In this document: positions 36,401-45,566 of the stretch, piece after piece
How positions within the stretch are numbered: the stretch's first letter is position 1
Layout: the number at the start of each line of letters is the position of its first letter
NCBI RefSeq assembly: GCF_900105145.1
Contig: NZ_LT629752.1
Span: forward strand, 1,398,001-1,462,000
Direction of reading: 5' to 3'
DNA length: 64,000 nt
Origin: Polaribacter sp. KT25b
GTDB taxonomy: Bacteria > Bacteroidota > Bacteroidia > Flavobacteriales > Flavobacteriaceae
Made by a program: the position numbers and the translations under genes
The notes under the pieces: model-generated
What the model was told of the DNA's origin: nothing
The model's input: only the letters and a program-made list of their open reading frames with translations
Databases searched by the model: none

Positions 36401-36695
36401 CACTTGGATTCGATTGCTGAATAGCAACTGCACCAATTGATGCCGTAAGTTCTTTTTCGAAAATTGGCTCCCATTTTATTCCTCCGGATGTAGATTTCCA
36501 GATTCCGCCAGAAGCTGTACCAACGTACATAATTTCGGGGTTAGAATGTACAACATCAATAGCTGTTACACGACCAGACATTCCTCCAGGACCAATATTT
36601 CTTGGTTTCATATTTTTAACTAAATCCATAGAAAACTCTTGAGAAAAGAGTAGAGAAGTAGCACTTAAAAAAAAGATTGTAAGTAATTTTTTCAT
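33492..36695 (-). CDS. secreted BNR/VPS10-like beta-propeller protein
   Basis: The 1067-residue protein has a signal peptide (MKKLLTIFFLSATSLLFSQ). Two large beta-propellers follow, with many Asp-box/BNR repeats (SxDxGxTW type): SLDAGKTWK, TIDGGKTWKQ, THDGGENWKQ, SEDGGFKWKK, TKDGGKSWRF, STDKGLTW, TKNGGETWTN and NYGKTWERI. A helical C-terminal region with a beta-sandwich insertion occupies about 770-1067 (EPRGVAVKPGTYHLKM). Proteins with this plan are annotated as VPS10-domain or glycosyl-hydrolase-like, without proven catalysis; I see no catalytic pair to assign. A Lys/Asp/Ser-rich linker (about 802-825) joins the parts. It starts the four-gene operon and is divergent from the HerA-like gene. 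No T9SS tail is present. Confidence 0.83.
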   Translation of the reverse strand: MKKLLTIFFLSATSLLFSQEFSMDLVKNMKPRNIGPGGMSGRVTAIDVVHSNPEIMYVGTASGGIWKSTSGGIKWEPIFEKELTASIGAVAIQQSNPSVIWAGTGEGNPRNSLNGGFGIYKSLDAGKTWKSMGLEKTRHIHRVVIDPTNPNIVYVGAIGSPWGEHQERGVYKTIDGGKTWKQILFTNAKAGAADLIMDPKNPNKLIATMWEHKRDPWFFKSGGTGSGLYITHDGGENWKQITEKEGFPKGELGRIGVAIAPNNTDVIYALVEAKKNALYKSEDGGFKWKKINDKSDIGNRPFYYSEIYVDPQNENRVYSVFTYINVSEDGGKNFKQLMPAYGVDNGVHPDHHAWWIHPKNGKFMIDGNDGGLNITKDGGKSWRFIGNIPVAQFYHINVDNEFPYNVYGGMQDNGSWRGPAYVWKVQGIRNSYWQEISFGDGFDVVPDKDDSRYGWSMSQQGSVSRYDYITGNNYGVQPTHPDANIQLRFNWNAAINIDPFDNATLYFGSQFVHKSTDKGLTWSVISPDLSTNNPEKLKQSESGGLTLDATGAENHCTILVIEPSVLEKDMLWAATDDGQVHITKNGGETWTNVAKNIKGLPENSWITQIKASNKNKGEALLIANDYRRFNYTPYAYRTKNYGKTWERIVDENDVQSYALCIIEDPENENLLFLGTDDGLYISINAGEKWTKWTEGFPTVPVKDLVIHPRENDLVIGTFGRAAWILDDIRPLRAIANGNVISKNLALFVPPTAHQVAIQQPTGSRFGADALYQGENRKGGAIISYYINIPQIEKKEEKSADENDKNSADKSDKTENSIKNDSIKLEVFDGQRLIRTLKFKTPKENGVHKTTWYFREKGVNRASRSIRESKNEPRGVAVKPGTYHLKMTLGNNISEQDINVKFDPRLQISEEAINQKYEASKELESYQEKIAAIVKQLVESKNTTETIKSQLSKEDKKKYELEIKSSTEIIKKINNLIDIYLGKIDKRQGITRNKEVTINQRLRTASRYVSSRFGKQTATETQLVHQFKEAFTKAVKETNSFFNSDWLTYKSSVEKIQISLFKEIKTFK

Positions 36696-36837
36696 TTGTA
36701 TTTGATTTTCTGATAAAAGTGAACAATATACAAAATAGAAAACGTTCTTTAAAAACTGTGTGTTTTAAAAAGAAACTAAATTCACTTTTTATTTTCAAAC
36801 TCTTAAACTTTGATTATTTTTATCGAAATTTAATAAA

Positions 36838-38376
36838 ATGAGTCAGCAAGAAGAATTCTTTGAGTTTATAAACGATGGTTATGCAACCAAAGGCGATTAT
36901 ATAGAACTTGGAGCAGCAATGTTAGGAGAAGAAACAGTTACAAACGCAATTGTAAAAATACCTTTAAAAACACTAAATAGACATGGTTTAATTGCTGGCG
37001 CAACTGGAACAGGAAAAACAAAAACACTACAAGTTTTAGCAGAAACATTATCAGACAAAGGAATTCCTGTTTTATTGATGGATATAAAAGGAGATTTATC
37101 TGGTTTAGCACAACCAAGTCCTGGTCATCCAAAGATAGACGAACGTCATGCAAAAATTGGTTTTCCTTTTGAAGCTAAAAAATTTCCAATTGAAGTACTG
37201 TCAATATCAGAACAAAACGGAACAAGAATGCGTGCAACTGTATCAGAATTTGGTCCAGTTTTATTATCAAGAATTTTAGATTTATCAGAAGTACAACAAG
37301 GAATTGTTGCTATTATTTTTAAATATTGCGATGATAATAAATTGCCTTTATTAGATATTAAAGACTTTAAAAAAGTGTTGCAATTTATTACGGATGAAGG
37401 TAAAGAAGAAATTAAAAAAGAATATGGCCGTATTTCTTCTTCAAGTACAGGAGCTATTTTGCGTAAAATTATAGAAATAGAACAACAAGGAGGAGATTTG
37501 TTTTTTGGAGAAAAATCTTTTGATGTTGAAGATTTAACTAGAATTGATGAAAATGGAAGAGGAATTATTTCTGTGTTACGTTTAACAGATATTCAAGATA
37601 AACCAAAGTTGTTTTCTACTTTTATGATGCAATTATTGGCAGAAGTTTATGAAACTTTTCCAGAACAAGGAGATAGTGGCAGACCAGAATTAGTAATATT
37701 TATTGACGAAGCACATTTGGTTTTTGAAGAAGCATCTAAAGCCTTATTAAATCAGATAGAAAGTATTGTAAAACTAATTCGTTCTAAAGGAATTGGTTTG
37801 TATTTTGTAACTCAAAACCCTAATGATGTTCCAGAAGATGTGTTAGCACAATTGGGTTTAAAAATACAACATGCATTAAGGGCATTTACTGCAAAAGATA
37901 GAAAAGCAATTAAGTTAGCAGCAGAAAATTATCCTTCATCAGAATTTTATGACACGAAAGAAGTGTTAACGCAATTAGGAATTGGAGAAGCATTTGTATC
38001 CGTTTTAAACGAAAAAGGAATTCCAACTCCTTTAGCAAGAACCATGTTACGAGCGCCAATGAGTAGAATGGATGTTTTAACAGATAGTGAGTTGACTACT
38101 GTTATTAATAATTCTAAACTGATACACAAATACAATCAAGAATTAGATAGAGAAAGTGCTTATGAAATGCTGAATAGTAAAATAGAAAAGATTAATTTAG
38201 CAGAAGAAAAAGCAATTAAGGCAGAAGCTGATGAGAAAGAAAGAAAAAGAAATCAAAAATCTTCCTCTAGAAGTTACACAAGAAAAAGTACAAGAATAAA
38301 CCCAATTGTAAAAGTATTAACAAGTGCCACTTTTATTAGAGCCGTTTTTGGAATTTTAAAAAAAGTGATTAAATAA
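36838..38376 (+). CDS. HerA-like/DUF853 ATPase
   Basis: This 512-residue soluble protein has Walker A GATGTGKTKT (Lys60) and Walker B LVIFIDEAHLVFE. The DUF853 sequence context MDIKGDLSGLAQPS follows, with the sensor/arginine region QNPNDVPEDVLAQLG and IQHALRAFTAKDRKA. These ATPases resemble HerA/FtsK-type hexameric motors and are usually annotated as DNA helicase HerA-like. No nuclease partner (NurA-like) is adjacent, so a DNA-end role is unproven. The C-terminus is basic and serine-rich (RNQKSSSRSYTRKSTR). It is the first gene of a plus-strand cluster. Confidence 0.9.
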   Translation: MSQQEEFFEFINDGYATKGDYIELGAAMLGEETVTNAIVKIPLKTLNRHGLIAGATGTGKTKTLQVLAETLSDKGIPVLLMDIKGDLSGLAQPSPGHPKIDERHAKIGFPFEAKKFPIEVLSISEQNGTRMRATVSEFGPVLLSRILDLSEVQQGIVAIIFKYCDDNKLPLLDIKDFKKVLQFITDEGKEEIKKEYGRISSSSTGAILRKIIEIEQQGGDLFFGEKSFDVEDLTRIDENGRGIISVLRLTDIQDKPKLFSTFMMQLLAEVYETFPEQGDSGRPELVIFIDEAHLVFEEASKALLNQIESIVKLIRSKGIGLYFVTQNPNDVPEDVLAQLGLKIQHALRAFTAKDRKAIKLAAENYPSSEFYDTKEVLTQLGIGEAFVSVLNEKGIPTPLARTMLRAPMSRMDVLTDSELTTVINNSKLIHKYNQELDRESAYEMLNSKIEKINLAEEKAIKAEADEKERKRNQKSSSRSYTRKSTRINPIVKVLTSATFIRAVFGILKKVIK

Positions 38377-38421
38377 CAAAATTAAAATTTTAACGTTAAA
38401 GAAAATATAAAACCACCAAAC

Positions 38422-38985
38422 ATGAATAAAAAGAATTTTTTACCACTAATAGCAATTGTATTTTTATTATTAATTATAAGCTGTAATAAAGGCGATGATT
38501 TTAAAATTGAAAAAGGAAAAGTGGGTAAAATCTCTACACTAACTACAATTAACGATTTAGAAACCATCTTTAAAAATGATTCTATTGTTAAAAATTTAAG
38601 TGAAGGTGCATTAGGTGATGACTATTTTCAAGATGATGACGAATATTTAATTTTTGAAAAAGGAGGTAATCTTTTACTTACAATTACGCCTAAAGAACAA
38701 TTAGATTCAACATCAACCATAAAAAGTATAGAAATTCATGATACTCGTTTTAAAACCGAAAACGGTATTAGTTTAAGCTCTAATTTTTCTGAAATAAATG
38801 CAAATAATATTTTAAGACCAGAGTCTACTTTACAATCTGTTACGTTGTTTTTAGACGAATTAAATGCAACAATAACTATTGATAAAGAAGAATTAGGAAT
38901 TAAAGATTTTATTACTAAAAAAATATCTTTAGAGCAAATACCAGATTTAGCAAAAATAAAATCATTTATCGTTTGGTTTAATTAA
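38422..38985 (+). CDS. hypothetical lipoprotein
   Basis: The 187-residue protein has a lipoprotein signal (FLLLIISCNKGDD, acyl Cys17 by count from the ATG). I do not recognise the mature domain. It is acidic, with a DDYFQDDDEYL stretch, and beta-rich towards the end. It starts 45 bases after the HerA-like gene. Its stop TAA (38983-38985) is in frame with the next gene, three codons before that gene's TTG start. Confidence 0.7.
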   Translation: MNKKNFLPLIAIVFLLLIISCNKGDDFKIEKGKVGKISTLTTINDLETIFKNDSIVKNLSEGALGDDYFQDDDEYLIFEKGGNLLLTITPKEQLDSTSTIKSIEIHDTRFKTENGISLSSNFSEINANNILRPESTLQSVTLFLDELNATITIDKEELGIKDFITKKISLEQIPDLAKIKSFIVWFN

Positions 38986-38994
38986 ATCGAAAAC

Positions 38995-39387
38995 TTGAAA
39001 GAATTCTCAATTTTACATCAAAAGGAAACAATTCTTAGACCAAATTCTGAGTTTGAAAGAAGAATAATTTTTCAATATTATTTAGATAATGATATTAAAA
39101 TTGATAAAAAAGAAAGAGAAATACTTTTAGAATGTGTAGCTGTAGAAGCAGAAAACATTGGTATTATAGGCTGTCTTTTAAAAGATAAAACGCATATAAA
39201 TACCTTAAGATTAGCAATTGGAGCAAAAAATAAATCGAATGTAAAATTGGCTAATTTGTCTAAAATATATCTAGAAAACTTAAGTATAGAAACAGCTGAC
39301 AATTATTATGCATTAGAAAAAGATTTTTCTACTTTTACAAAAGTAGAAGTAGATGTAGAAAGCATTTATAACATGATTTATTATTAA
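38995..39387 (+). CDS. hypothetical protein with TTG start
   Basis: A 130-residue cytoplasmic-looking protein begins at TTG (38995) because the preceding in-frame stop is only three codons upstream and no ATG occurs until near the end of the ORF. It contains LRPNSEFERRIIFQYYLDND and a Cys-bearing stretch GIIGCLLKD. I do not recognise the family. Codon use and the tight spacing to the cupin gene (2 bases) support a real gene. It is in the same frame as the lipoprotein gene before it, separated by a single TAA. Confidence 0.62.
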   Translation: MKEFSILHQKETILRPNSEFERRIIFQYYLDNDIKIDKKEREILLECVAVEAENIGIIGCLLKDKTHINTLRLAIGAKNKSNVKLANLSKIYLENLSIETADNYYALEKDFSTFTKVEVDVESIYNMIYY

Positions 39388-39389
39388 TT

Positions 39390-39758
39390 ATGGATAAAAA
39401 ATATACAATTCAAAATAAGCCATTTGTTGTACCAACAACAGATTGCAAATTAATAGAAGAACATTTTGGTAATGCTACAGATAAAAATTCGCAAATAAGT
39501 ATTGCTCATATGATTGCACCGCCAAAATGGAAAGAGCCTTTTCAAACGCCAGCTTTTGATGAATATACGTATATTATTAAAGGGAAAAAACAATTTATTA
39601 TCGACGACGAAATTGTTGTTTTAGAAGCTGGTCAATCTATCAAAATAGAGAAAAATATAAGAGTTCAATACTCAAATCCTTTTGATGATGAATGTGAATA
39701 TTTAGCTGTTTGTTTGCCAGCATTTTCTATTGATTTGGTAAATAGAGAAGACGAATAA
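39390..39758 (+). CDS. cupin-domain protein
   Basis: This 122-residue single-domain cupin starts MDKKYTIQNKPFVVPTT. The two cupin motifs are visible as FDEYTYIIKGKKQFIIDDE and VVLEAGQSIKIEKNIRVQYSNP. Motif 1 lacks the usual paired His residues (FDEYTYI in place of HxH), so metal binding is doubtful and a sugar- or ligand-binding role is possible. It is coupled to the upstream small gene by a 2-base gap. No product can be assigned. Confidence 0.82.
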   Translation: MDKKYTIQNKPFVVPTTDCKLIEEHFGNATDKNSQISIAHMIAPPKWKEPFQTPAFDEYTYIIKGKKQFIIDDEIVVLEAGQSIKIEKNIRVQYSNPFDDECEYLAVCLPAFSIDLVNREDE

Positions 39759-40070
39759 AAACTGTTTTTTTAGTATATTATTAAATCAAATAAGCATTTT
39801 ATGAAATAATATGCTATCTTCTTATGCTTTTTTATATTTCTCTAATTAGAGTTTCATACAAAGAAAACAAAATTTCATATCGTATTTTTAAAGAGAATTC
39901 TTACAGAAAATAAAATCCAAATATATACTTTGAAATTCAAGAATTCTAAAAGACGGTTTCTCCAATATGAAAAATTATTTTGTTCAAGTTATTTCTTATT
40001 TTAAGATAAATGATTATTTATAATTTTTAGAATAAAATATTTTATAAATTACAGAAAAAAATATTCACAA
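39759..40070. other. 312-bp gap without a recognisable gene
   Basis: AT-rich DNA between the cupin and permease genes. I see only a weak possible hairpin (AAGCAT near 39791 with ATGCTT near 39823, then T-run) and no ORF, tRNA or clear promoter box. Confidence 0.5.
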
Positions 40071-41078
40071 ATGTCAGATACAATTCCCTCTAAAAAAATA
40101 AGACAAGTTTTTGTTTTATTAATAATTTTATTATTTGCAATTTTAATTTTTTTAGAGATGATACCTTATTTATTGGGTGTTTTTGGGGCAATAACAATGT
40201 ATGTTTTGTTAAGAAAATGGATGGCATTTTTAGTAAGAAAAAAATGGCATCCAGATTTAGCTGCTGGTATGTTAATGTTTTTGTCTTTTATATGTATTTT
40301 GTTACCTGTTTCTGGAATTATATTTATGCTTGGCAATAAAATTGGTCAAGTTGTAAATAATTCTGAAAAAGTTGAAGAGGCTATTAAAAACTTTGCAGTT
40401 ACTTTTGAGAATAAATATGGTTATGATTTAAGTTCTAATATTAATGTTTCAGAAATTTCTAAATGGTTAGCAAGTAATTTAGATAATTTTGCAGGAAGCA
40501 CTTTTAATACATTTATAGCTTTAGGTTTAATGTATTTTATGCTTTATTACATGTTAACTAACAGAAATAAATTAAAAGATTCTTTGTTAGAATATATTCC
40601 TATTGATGATAAAAACTTAAAAATTATTGGAAAAGAAGCAGTTGCTATGGTTCGTTCTAATGCTGTAGGAATTCCTTTAGTTGCAATTGCACAAGGACTT
40701 ATTGCCTTAATTGGTCTTCTAATTTTTGATATTAAAGATCCTTTTTTCTGGTTTATAATAGTAACTATTGGTTCTATGATTCCTTTTGTAGGTACTTTAA
40801 TTGGTATAATTCCTGTTTTTGTTTTAACTATTTCTTCTGGAAATGAATTTACCGCTTGGGGAATTCTTATTTATGGTTTACTAGTTGTGGGTTCTACAGA
40901 TAATATTATTAGACTTTTTGTGCTTAGAAAACTAGACAACGTTCATCCTTTAATAACGCTAATTGGTGTTATTGTTGGCGTACCTCTTTTTGGGTTTATT
41001 GGCTTAATTTTTGGACCTTTATTAATAAGTTTATTTCTGATAATAATGCGTATTTATAAAAAAGAATTTGGAGTGTAA
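40071..41078 (+). CDS. AI-2E family transporter-like permease
   Basis: The 335-residue protein has about eight membrane helices in the AI-2E/PerM pattern: an N-terminal pair (ILFAILIFLEMIPYLLGVF), a central soluble segment (about 90-145), then IAQGLIALIGLLIFDI, MIPFVGTLIGIIPV and the closing PLFGFIGLIFGPLLISLFL. PF-G-GxxFGP is characteristic. The family exports diverse small molecules; substrate cannot be assigned. It stands alone, with a 312-bp gap upstream and a long hairpin downstream. Confidence 0.88.
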   Translation: MSDTIPSKKIRQVFVLLIILLFAILIFLEMIPYLLGVFGAITMYVLLRKWMAFLVRKKWHPDLAAGMLMFLSFICILLPVSGIIFMLGNKIGQVVNNSEKVEEAIKNFAVTFENKYGYDLSSNINVSEISKWLASNLDNFAGSTFNTFIALGLMYFMLYYMLTNRNKLKDSLLEYIPIDDKNLKIIGKEAVAMVRSNAVGIPLVAIAQGLIALIGLLIFDIKDPFFWFIIVTIGSMIPFVGTLIGIIPVFVLTISSGNEFTAWGILIYGLLVVGSTDNIIRLFVLRKLDNVHPLITLIGVIVGVPLFGFIGLIFGPLLISLFLIIMRIYKKEFGV

Positions 41079-41261
41079 ATTAGTAATTTTAATTTTTTAT
41101 TTAAAATATCAATTCTAATAATTTATAAATCTTCGGATGTTTTATTGTTGTCATAAACAGAACTACTTTTAATATTTAAAATATAACAAATAAAGAAGAT
41201 CTATAATTTTTACTTGATTTTTTTAGTAATAAATCAATTTATATAATACTACAAACTAATA

Positions 41262-41336
41262 AAAAATAAGCTAATATTTTTATGAAGAATTCTGGTAAAA
41301 AATCAGAAAAGTTATCAAAAAAATATTAGCTTTTTT
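41262..41336. terminator. bidirectional terminator with long loop
   Basis: AAGCTAATATTTTT (41268-41281) pairs perfectly with AAAAATATTAGCTT (41319-41332) across a 37-base loop, with A- and T-tracts outside. It lies between the convergent permease and folD genes. Confidence 0.75.
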
Positions 41337-41356
41337 AAAATAGGTAATGGTTAATT

Positions 41357-42232
41357 TTAGCTTTTTCTATTACGCGCTAATAATGTGTTTTTTAATAACA
41401 TCGCAATCGTCATTGGGCCAACTCCGCCAGGAACAGGTGTTATAAAAGCTGCTTTTTCTGAAACTTCATTAAAAGCAACATCACCAACTAATCTAAAACC
41501 ATTTTTTTTGCTAGAATCGGCTAAACGAGTTATACCAACATCAATAATAGTAACATTGTCTTTAACCATATCTGCTTTTAAAAACTCTGGAATACCAATT
41601 GCAGCAATAATAATATCAGCTTGTAAAGTAAAGCTTTTTAGGTTTTGAGTTCTACTATGGCACATGGTAACAGTTGCATTACCAACTTTTCTTTTTTGTG
41701 ATAATAAAATACTCATTGGGCTACCAACAATATGACTTCTTCCCAAAACAACAACATGTTTTCCAGAAGTTTCTACATTATATCTGTCTAATAATTCTAG
41801 AATTCCGAAAGGTGTTGCAGAGATAAAAGTAGGTAAGTTTAACGCCATTTTTCCAACATTCGTTGGATGAAAACCATCAACATCTTTATCAGGATTAATT
41901 GCCATTATTATTTTTTGCTCATCAATATGTTTTGGTAAAGGAAGCTGAACAATAAAGCCATCAATATCATTATCAATATTTAAGATTGCAATTTCATTAA
42001 GTAATTCTTCTTCTGTAGTTTGTTCTGATAAACGAATTAAAGAAGATTCAAAACCTACACGTTCACAAGCTTTTACTTTTGCATTTACATAGGTAATACT
42101 TGCGCCATCGTTACCAACTATAACAGCTGCTAAATGTGGTGTTTTATTTCCTTTATCTTTTAATTCTCTTACTTCTAAAGCAATTTCTTCTTTAATATCT
42201 GCTGAAGTTTTTTTTCCGTCTAGTAAAATCAT
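41357..42232 (-). CDS. folD: FolD, methylene-THF dehydrogenase/cyclohydrolase
   Basis: The 291-residue protein has the full FolD pattern: [14 protein letters not shown] with the catalytic-site Lys, [38 protein letters not shown] (NADP-binding) and [18 protein letters not shown]. FolD converts 5,10-methylene-THF to 10-formyl-THF in the cytoplasm, supplying purine and formyl-Met synthesis. Its start overlaps the stop of the upstream glycosyltransferase gene by ATGA (42229-42232), which indicates coupling. Confidence 0.97.
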   Translation of the reverse strand: MILLDGKKTSADIKEEIALEVRELKDKGNKTPHLAAVIVGNDGASITYVNAKVKACERVGFESSLIRLSEQTTEEELLNEIAILNIDNDIDGFIVQLPLPKHIDEQKIIMAINPDKDVDGFHPTNVGKMALNLPTFISATPFGILELLDRYNVETSGKHVVVLGRSHIVGSPMSILLSQKRKVGNATVTMCHSRTQNLKSFTLQADIIIAAIGIPEFLKADMVKDNVTIIDVGITRLADSSKKNGFRLVGDVAFNEVSEKAAFITPVPGGVGPMTIAMLLKNTLLARNRKS

Positions 42233-43659
42233 TTTTCTTTTAAAATATAAATTATGACTGTTATGTTATTTTTATTGAATTCTTTTAAAATGTTGTAATT
42301 AGTATCTAAAATTTCGTATTCTTTATCCGTTAAATTAAAGACATTAGAATAAAAAATGTACTTATTTTTTGTGTTAAATTTAGAAAAAGCTCTTTGATCA
42401 CCTCTTAAATCAATATTATCTAAAGTAGTTAAATTCGGAAAAAAACTAGCAACTTTATCAATATCAATATTTTCTTTATTTAAGTAATTTATGGCTTTTA
42501 TTCTTAAAGAATGATAAGGAATATGTGCCAAACTTGCATCCCAACCTTGTGATAATTCTCTTGGATAAACCCATAAATTTCCAGAAATAAGCCCTAAGAA
42601 AAGTAATGAAAAGAGTATTTTTTTTGATTTGTAGTACTGTTGTAAAATAGTATATGCTAATAAAGTAAAAGCAATATAAGAGACAATAAAATAGCGATGA
42701 CCAAATGTATTTGTAGATATTAAAGAAATTACAACAATAAAAAATACAGAAGCTATTGCTAATAATAAAAGTTGCTTATTTTTTGTTGATGTAATTATTT
42801 TTTTTCCAAAAAATATACAAATAATTGCTAAAAATATAAAAATAAAAACCCGTCCAAAATCAGCATATCTATGAACTAGAAAAAAACAATTTTTTAAAAA
42901 AGTTTTTAAATCAGCAAAACCCCAAAGTCCAGCCCAAGGTGAATCTGGGTGTGTTTGTAACCAACCTTTTGTTAATAATCTCCAACAAACAAAAACAAAC
43001 CCTGGTAAAGCACTTAAAAAGTAAAATAAGAGAAATTTTAAATTCAATATTTTTTTTAAATTCTTCTTTTCTAATAAATAGGTATTAAAAATATCAAACA
43101 AAAAGAGTCCGCCAAACAATAGCATACTTCTAAATGAAACGATGCTTAAAAAGAATAACCCAATAAATTTAGTTTTTTTATTTTTAAATAGAATTCCGTT
43201 TAGAGATAGTAAAAAGAAAAATACAATAATTACTTCTGGATTTACAATTACGAATTGAGTTGATAATGTTGGATCTGCAATAATCAGTAAAAATGCTAAA
43301 ATTTGATTTTTTTGATTTTCTACAAAATAGGATATAAATTTAAATAACTGATAAAAAACGCCAATTGTAAAAGGCATCATTAAAAAATGACCAACCCAAA
43401 GTTTATGACCTAATATTTTCCAAGAAATAGCTAAAAGAAAACCTAAAAAAGGAGGATGACCGGGATCAAATTGGTCTGGAATCGTCCAGTTAAAAATAGA
43501 ATTATAATATAAATGGTTGCCCATTTTTGAAGCAAAAAGAACGTTGTCCCAAAACATTCCATTTGTATTTGAAACAAAAAAAATACAAACACCCAAAAAA
43601 ATAAAAAGTAATTTTTTTATGTTTTCAAAAGCTAGGTTGTTTGTAATTTCTTTAGACAT
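42229..43659 (-). CDS. GT-C (GT39/ArnT-like) membrane glycosyltransferase
   Basis: The 476-residue protein has ten or more hydrophobic helices. The first external loop carries [13 protein letters not shown], then [20 protein letters not shown]; the acidic residues there and the GHPP motif are typical of GT-C enzymes that use polyprenyl-phosphate sugars. A short soluble C-terminal part follows (about 390-476). It probably transfers a sugar to a lipid or surface protein in the envelope; donor and acceptor are unknown. It lies between ffh (42 bases) and folD (4-base overlap), an association that looks positional rather than functional. Confidence 0.75.
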   Translation of the reverse strand: MSKEITNNLAFENIKKLLFIFLGVCIFFVSNTNGMFWDNVLFASKMGNHLYYNSIFNWTIPDQFDPGHPPFLGFLLAISWKILGHKLWVGHFLMMPFTIGVFYQLFKFISYFVENQKNQILAFLLIIADPTLSTQFVIVNPEVIIVFFFLLSLNGILFKNKKTKFIGLFFLSIVSFRSMLLFGGLFLFDIFNTYLLEKKNLKKILNLKFLLFYFLSALPGFVFVCWRLLTKGWLQTHPDSPWAGLWGFADLKTFLKNCFFLVHRYADFGRVFIFIFLAIICIFFGKKIITSTKNKQLLLLAIASVFFIVVISLISTNTFGHRYFIVSYIAFTLLAYTILQQYYKSKKILFSLLFLGLISGNLWVYPRELSQGWDASLAHIPYHSLRIKAINYLNKENIDIDKVASFFPNLTTLDNIDLRGDQRAFSKFNTKNKYIFYSNVFNLTDKEYEILDTNYNILKEFNKNNITVIIYILKEK

Positions 43660-43701
43660 TTTGCAAATTAAAATGGCTGCTAAAAAGCAGCCAAATATTT
43701 T

Positions 43702-45030
43702 TTATTTCATTCCTTGCATCATTTGCATCATTTTTTTGCCTCCTCCTCCTTGCATCATCTTCATCATTTTACTCATTTGATTAAATTGCTTCATCAATTG
43801 ATTTACTTCTTGAATGCTAGTTCCAGATCCTTTTGCAATTCTCTTTTTTCTACTTGCATTTATAGTTGTTGGCGTACTTCTTTCACTTGGCGTCATAGAA
43901 TGTATAATTGCTTCAATACCTTTAAAAGCATCATCATCAATATCAACATCTTTCATTGCTTTACCAGCGCCAGGAATCATACCAACTAAATCTTTCATGC
44001 TTCCCATCTTTTTAATTTGTTGAATCTGACTTAAAAAGTCATCAAAACCAAATTGATTTTTAGCAATCTTTTTTTGTAATTTTCTAGCTTCTTCTTCATC
44101 ATATTGATCTTGAGCACGCTCAACAAGAGAAATAACATCTCCCATTCCCAATATTCTGTCTGCCATTCTATCTGGATGAAAAACATCAATTGCATCCATT
44201 TTTTCTCCTGTACCAATAAACTTTATAGGTTTATCAACAACAGATTTTATGGATAAAGCAGCTCCACCACGCGTATCACCATCTAATTTTGTAAGTACAA
44301 CACCATTAAAATTTAAAATATCATTAAATGCTTTAGCAGTATTTACAGCATCTTGTCCAGTCATAGAATCTACCACAAATAAAGTTTCTTGTGGATTTAC
44401 AGCTTTATGAATATTAGAGATTTCTGTCATCATGGCATCATCTACAGCCAAACGACCAGCAGTATCAATAATAACAACATTTTTGCCTTTTGCTTTGGCG
44501 TGTTTTATAGCATTTAAAGAAATTTCTACAGGATTGTTATTACCAACCTCTGCATAAACATCAACATCAATTTGTTCACCTACAACTTGTAATTGATTTA
44601 TAGCGGCTGGTCTGTAAACATCACAACCAACTAAAAGAACTTGTTTAGATTTTTTAGTTTTTAAGTAATTTGCTAATTTTCCTGAAAAAGTAGTTTTACC
44701 AGAACCTTGTAAACCAGACATTAAAATTACAGTTGGCGAGCCTCCTAAATTTACGCCAACAGTTTCGCCACCCATTAATTCCGTTAGTTGATCTTTAACT
44801 AACTTTACCATTAATTGCCCTGGATTCAAGGTAGTTAATACATCTTGACCAATAGCTTGTGTTTGTACTTTTTTAGTAAATTCTTTGGCAATTTTAAAGT
44901 TAACATCGGCATCTAAAAGTGCTCTTCTAACTTCTTTTAACGTTTCTGCAACGTTTACTTCTGTAATTTTACCATGACCTTTTAAGGTGTGTAAGGCTTT
45001 ATCTAATTTATCGCTTAAATTATTAAACAT
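43702..45030 (-). CDS. ffh: signal recognition particle protein Ffh
   Basis: The 442-residue protein has the N domain, the G domain with P-loop GLQGSGKTTFSGKLA, DTAGRLAVDD and TKLDGDTRGG, and the M domain with GMGDVISLVERAQ. The M domain ends in the Met-rich tail KMMKMMQGGGGKKMMQMM. Ffh binds 4.5S RNA and signal sequences of nascent membrane proteins. A matching TATATTTG -7 box lies just upstream. I found no 4.5S RNA gene in the window. Confidence 0.98.
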   Translation of the reverse strand: MFNNLSDKLDKALHTLKGHGKITEVNVAETLKEVRRALLDADVNFKIAKEFTKKVQTQAIGQDVLTTLNPGQLMVKLVKDQLTELMGGETVGVNLGGSPTVILMSGLQGSGKTTFSGKLANYLKTKKSKQVLLVGCDVYRPAAINQLQVVGEQIDVDVYAEVGNNNPVEISLNAIKHAKAKGKNVVIIDTAGRLAVDDAMMTEISNIHKAVNPQETLFVVDSMTGQDAVNTAKAFNDILNFNGVVLTKLDGDTRGGAALSIKSVVDKPIKFIGTGEKMDAIDVFHPDRMADRILGMGDVISLVERAQDQYDEEEARKLQKKIAKNQFGFDDFLSQIQQIKKMGSMKDLVGMIPGAGKAMKDVDIDDDAFKGIEAIIHSMTPSERSTPTTINASRKKRIAKGSGTSIQEVNQLMKQFNQMSKMMKMMQGGGGKKMMQMMQGMK

Positions 45031-45055
45031 AATTTGTTTTCTTTTTTAGGAAGCA

Positions 45056-45063
45056 CAAATATA
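45056..45063 (-). promoter_or_regulatory. -7 promoter element of ffh (TATATTTG)
   Basis: The minus strand reads TATATTTG here, a perfect TAnnTTTG match, 26 bases before the ffh ATG. Confidence 0.65.
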
Positions 45064-45107
45064 AGAATTAGAGATGATTAGTAAAGTGATAAAAGGGAGT
45101 TTTTTAA

Positions 45108-45548
45108 TTATTTAGTCTTTAAAAATAAGCTTGTAAAAAAGCTGATTAAATGTATAAATATTGAGCATAGAAAAATTATAAATGATATGGCAATTGCTAA
45201 ATCTAAATCTATGAAATAGAAAGAATTAATTTGAGTTAATTTTTCATCAGAATTTAAGCTGAAAATTCCATATATAAATGGTATTAGTGAAATTGTTTGT
45301 AAAAAGATATGCAAAATAGTTAACCATACTTTAGGTGTTTTTTTTGCCCAAATTAAACTGAAATAATTTAAACCAATTAAGCAAAAGAAAATGGCAGAAA
45401 GATAGCACCAAAAATCTGCATGAAACTCAAAATAGGTACTGTATACAGCAATATCTAATGTTATATCTTTTTTATATAAACCCAATAAAATAAAAACGAA
45501 TGCTAATCCGAAGAAAAATAAATGAGGTTTAGTTATTATTTTTTTCAT
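45108..45548 (-). CDS. four-helix mini membrane protein, COX1-helix-like
   Basis: The 146-residue protein starts MKKIITKPHLFFFGL and has four hydrophobic helices with almost no soluble part. It is a clear paralogue of the next gene upstream: both share KPHxFFF at the start, WCYxSA and IGxNYxxLxWAKK in helix 2, and FxQxxxLIPF in helix 3. The segment DIAVYSTYFEFHADFW before helix 2 recalls the heme-ligand helix of cytochrome oxidase subunit I (DxxxHDTYYVVAHFH), though the histidine pair is not conserved. Function is unknown. It is 18 bases downstream of its paralogue. Confidence 0.65.
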   Translation of the reverse strand: MKKIITKPHLFFFGLAFVFILLGLYKKDITLDIAVYSTYFEFHADFWCYLSAIFFCLIGLNYFSLIWAKKTPKVWLTILHIFLQTISLIPFIYGIFSLNSDEKLTQINSFYFIDLDLAIAISFIIFLCSIFIHLISFFTSLFLKTK

Positions 45549-45566
45549 AATTAATATTAAAATAGA

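Noticed and set aside
38389..38421. Possible terminator between the HerA-like and lipoprotein genes
   Set aside because: AT-rich with no stable stem; the genes are probably co-transcribed.
43714..43989. Plus-strand His/Leu-rich ORF
   Set aside because: Mirror of the Met-rich C-terminus of ffh; composition is that of reversed Met codons.
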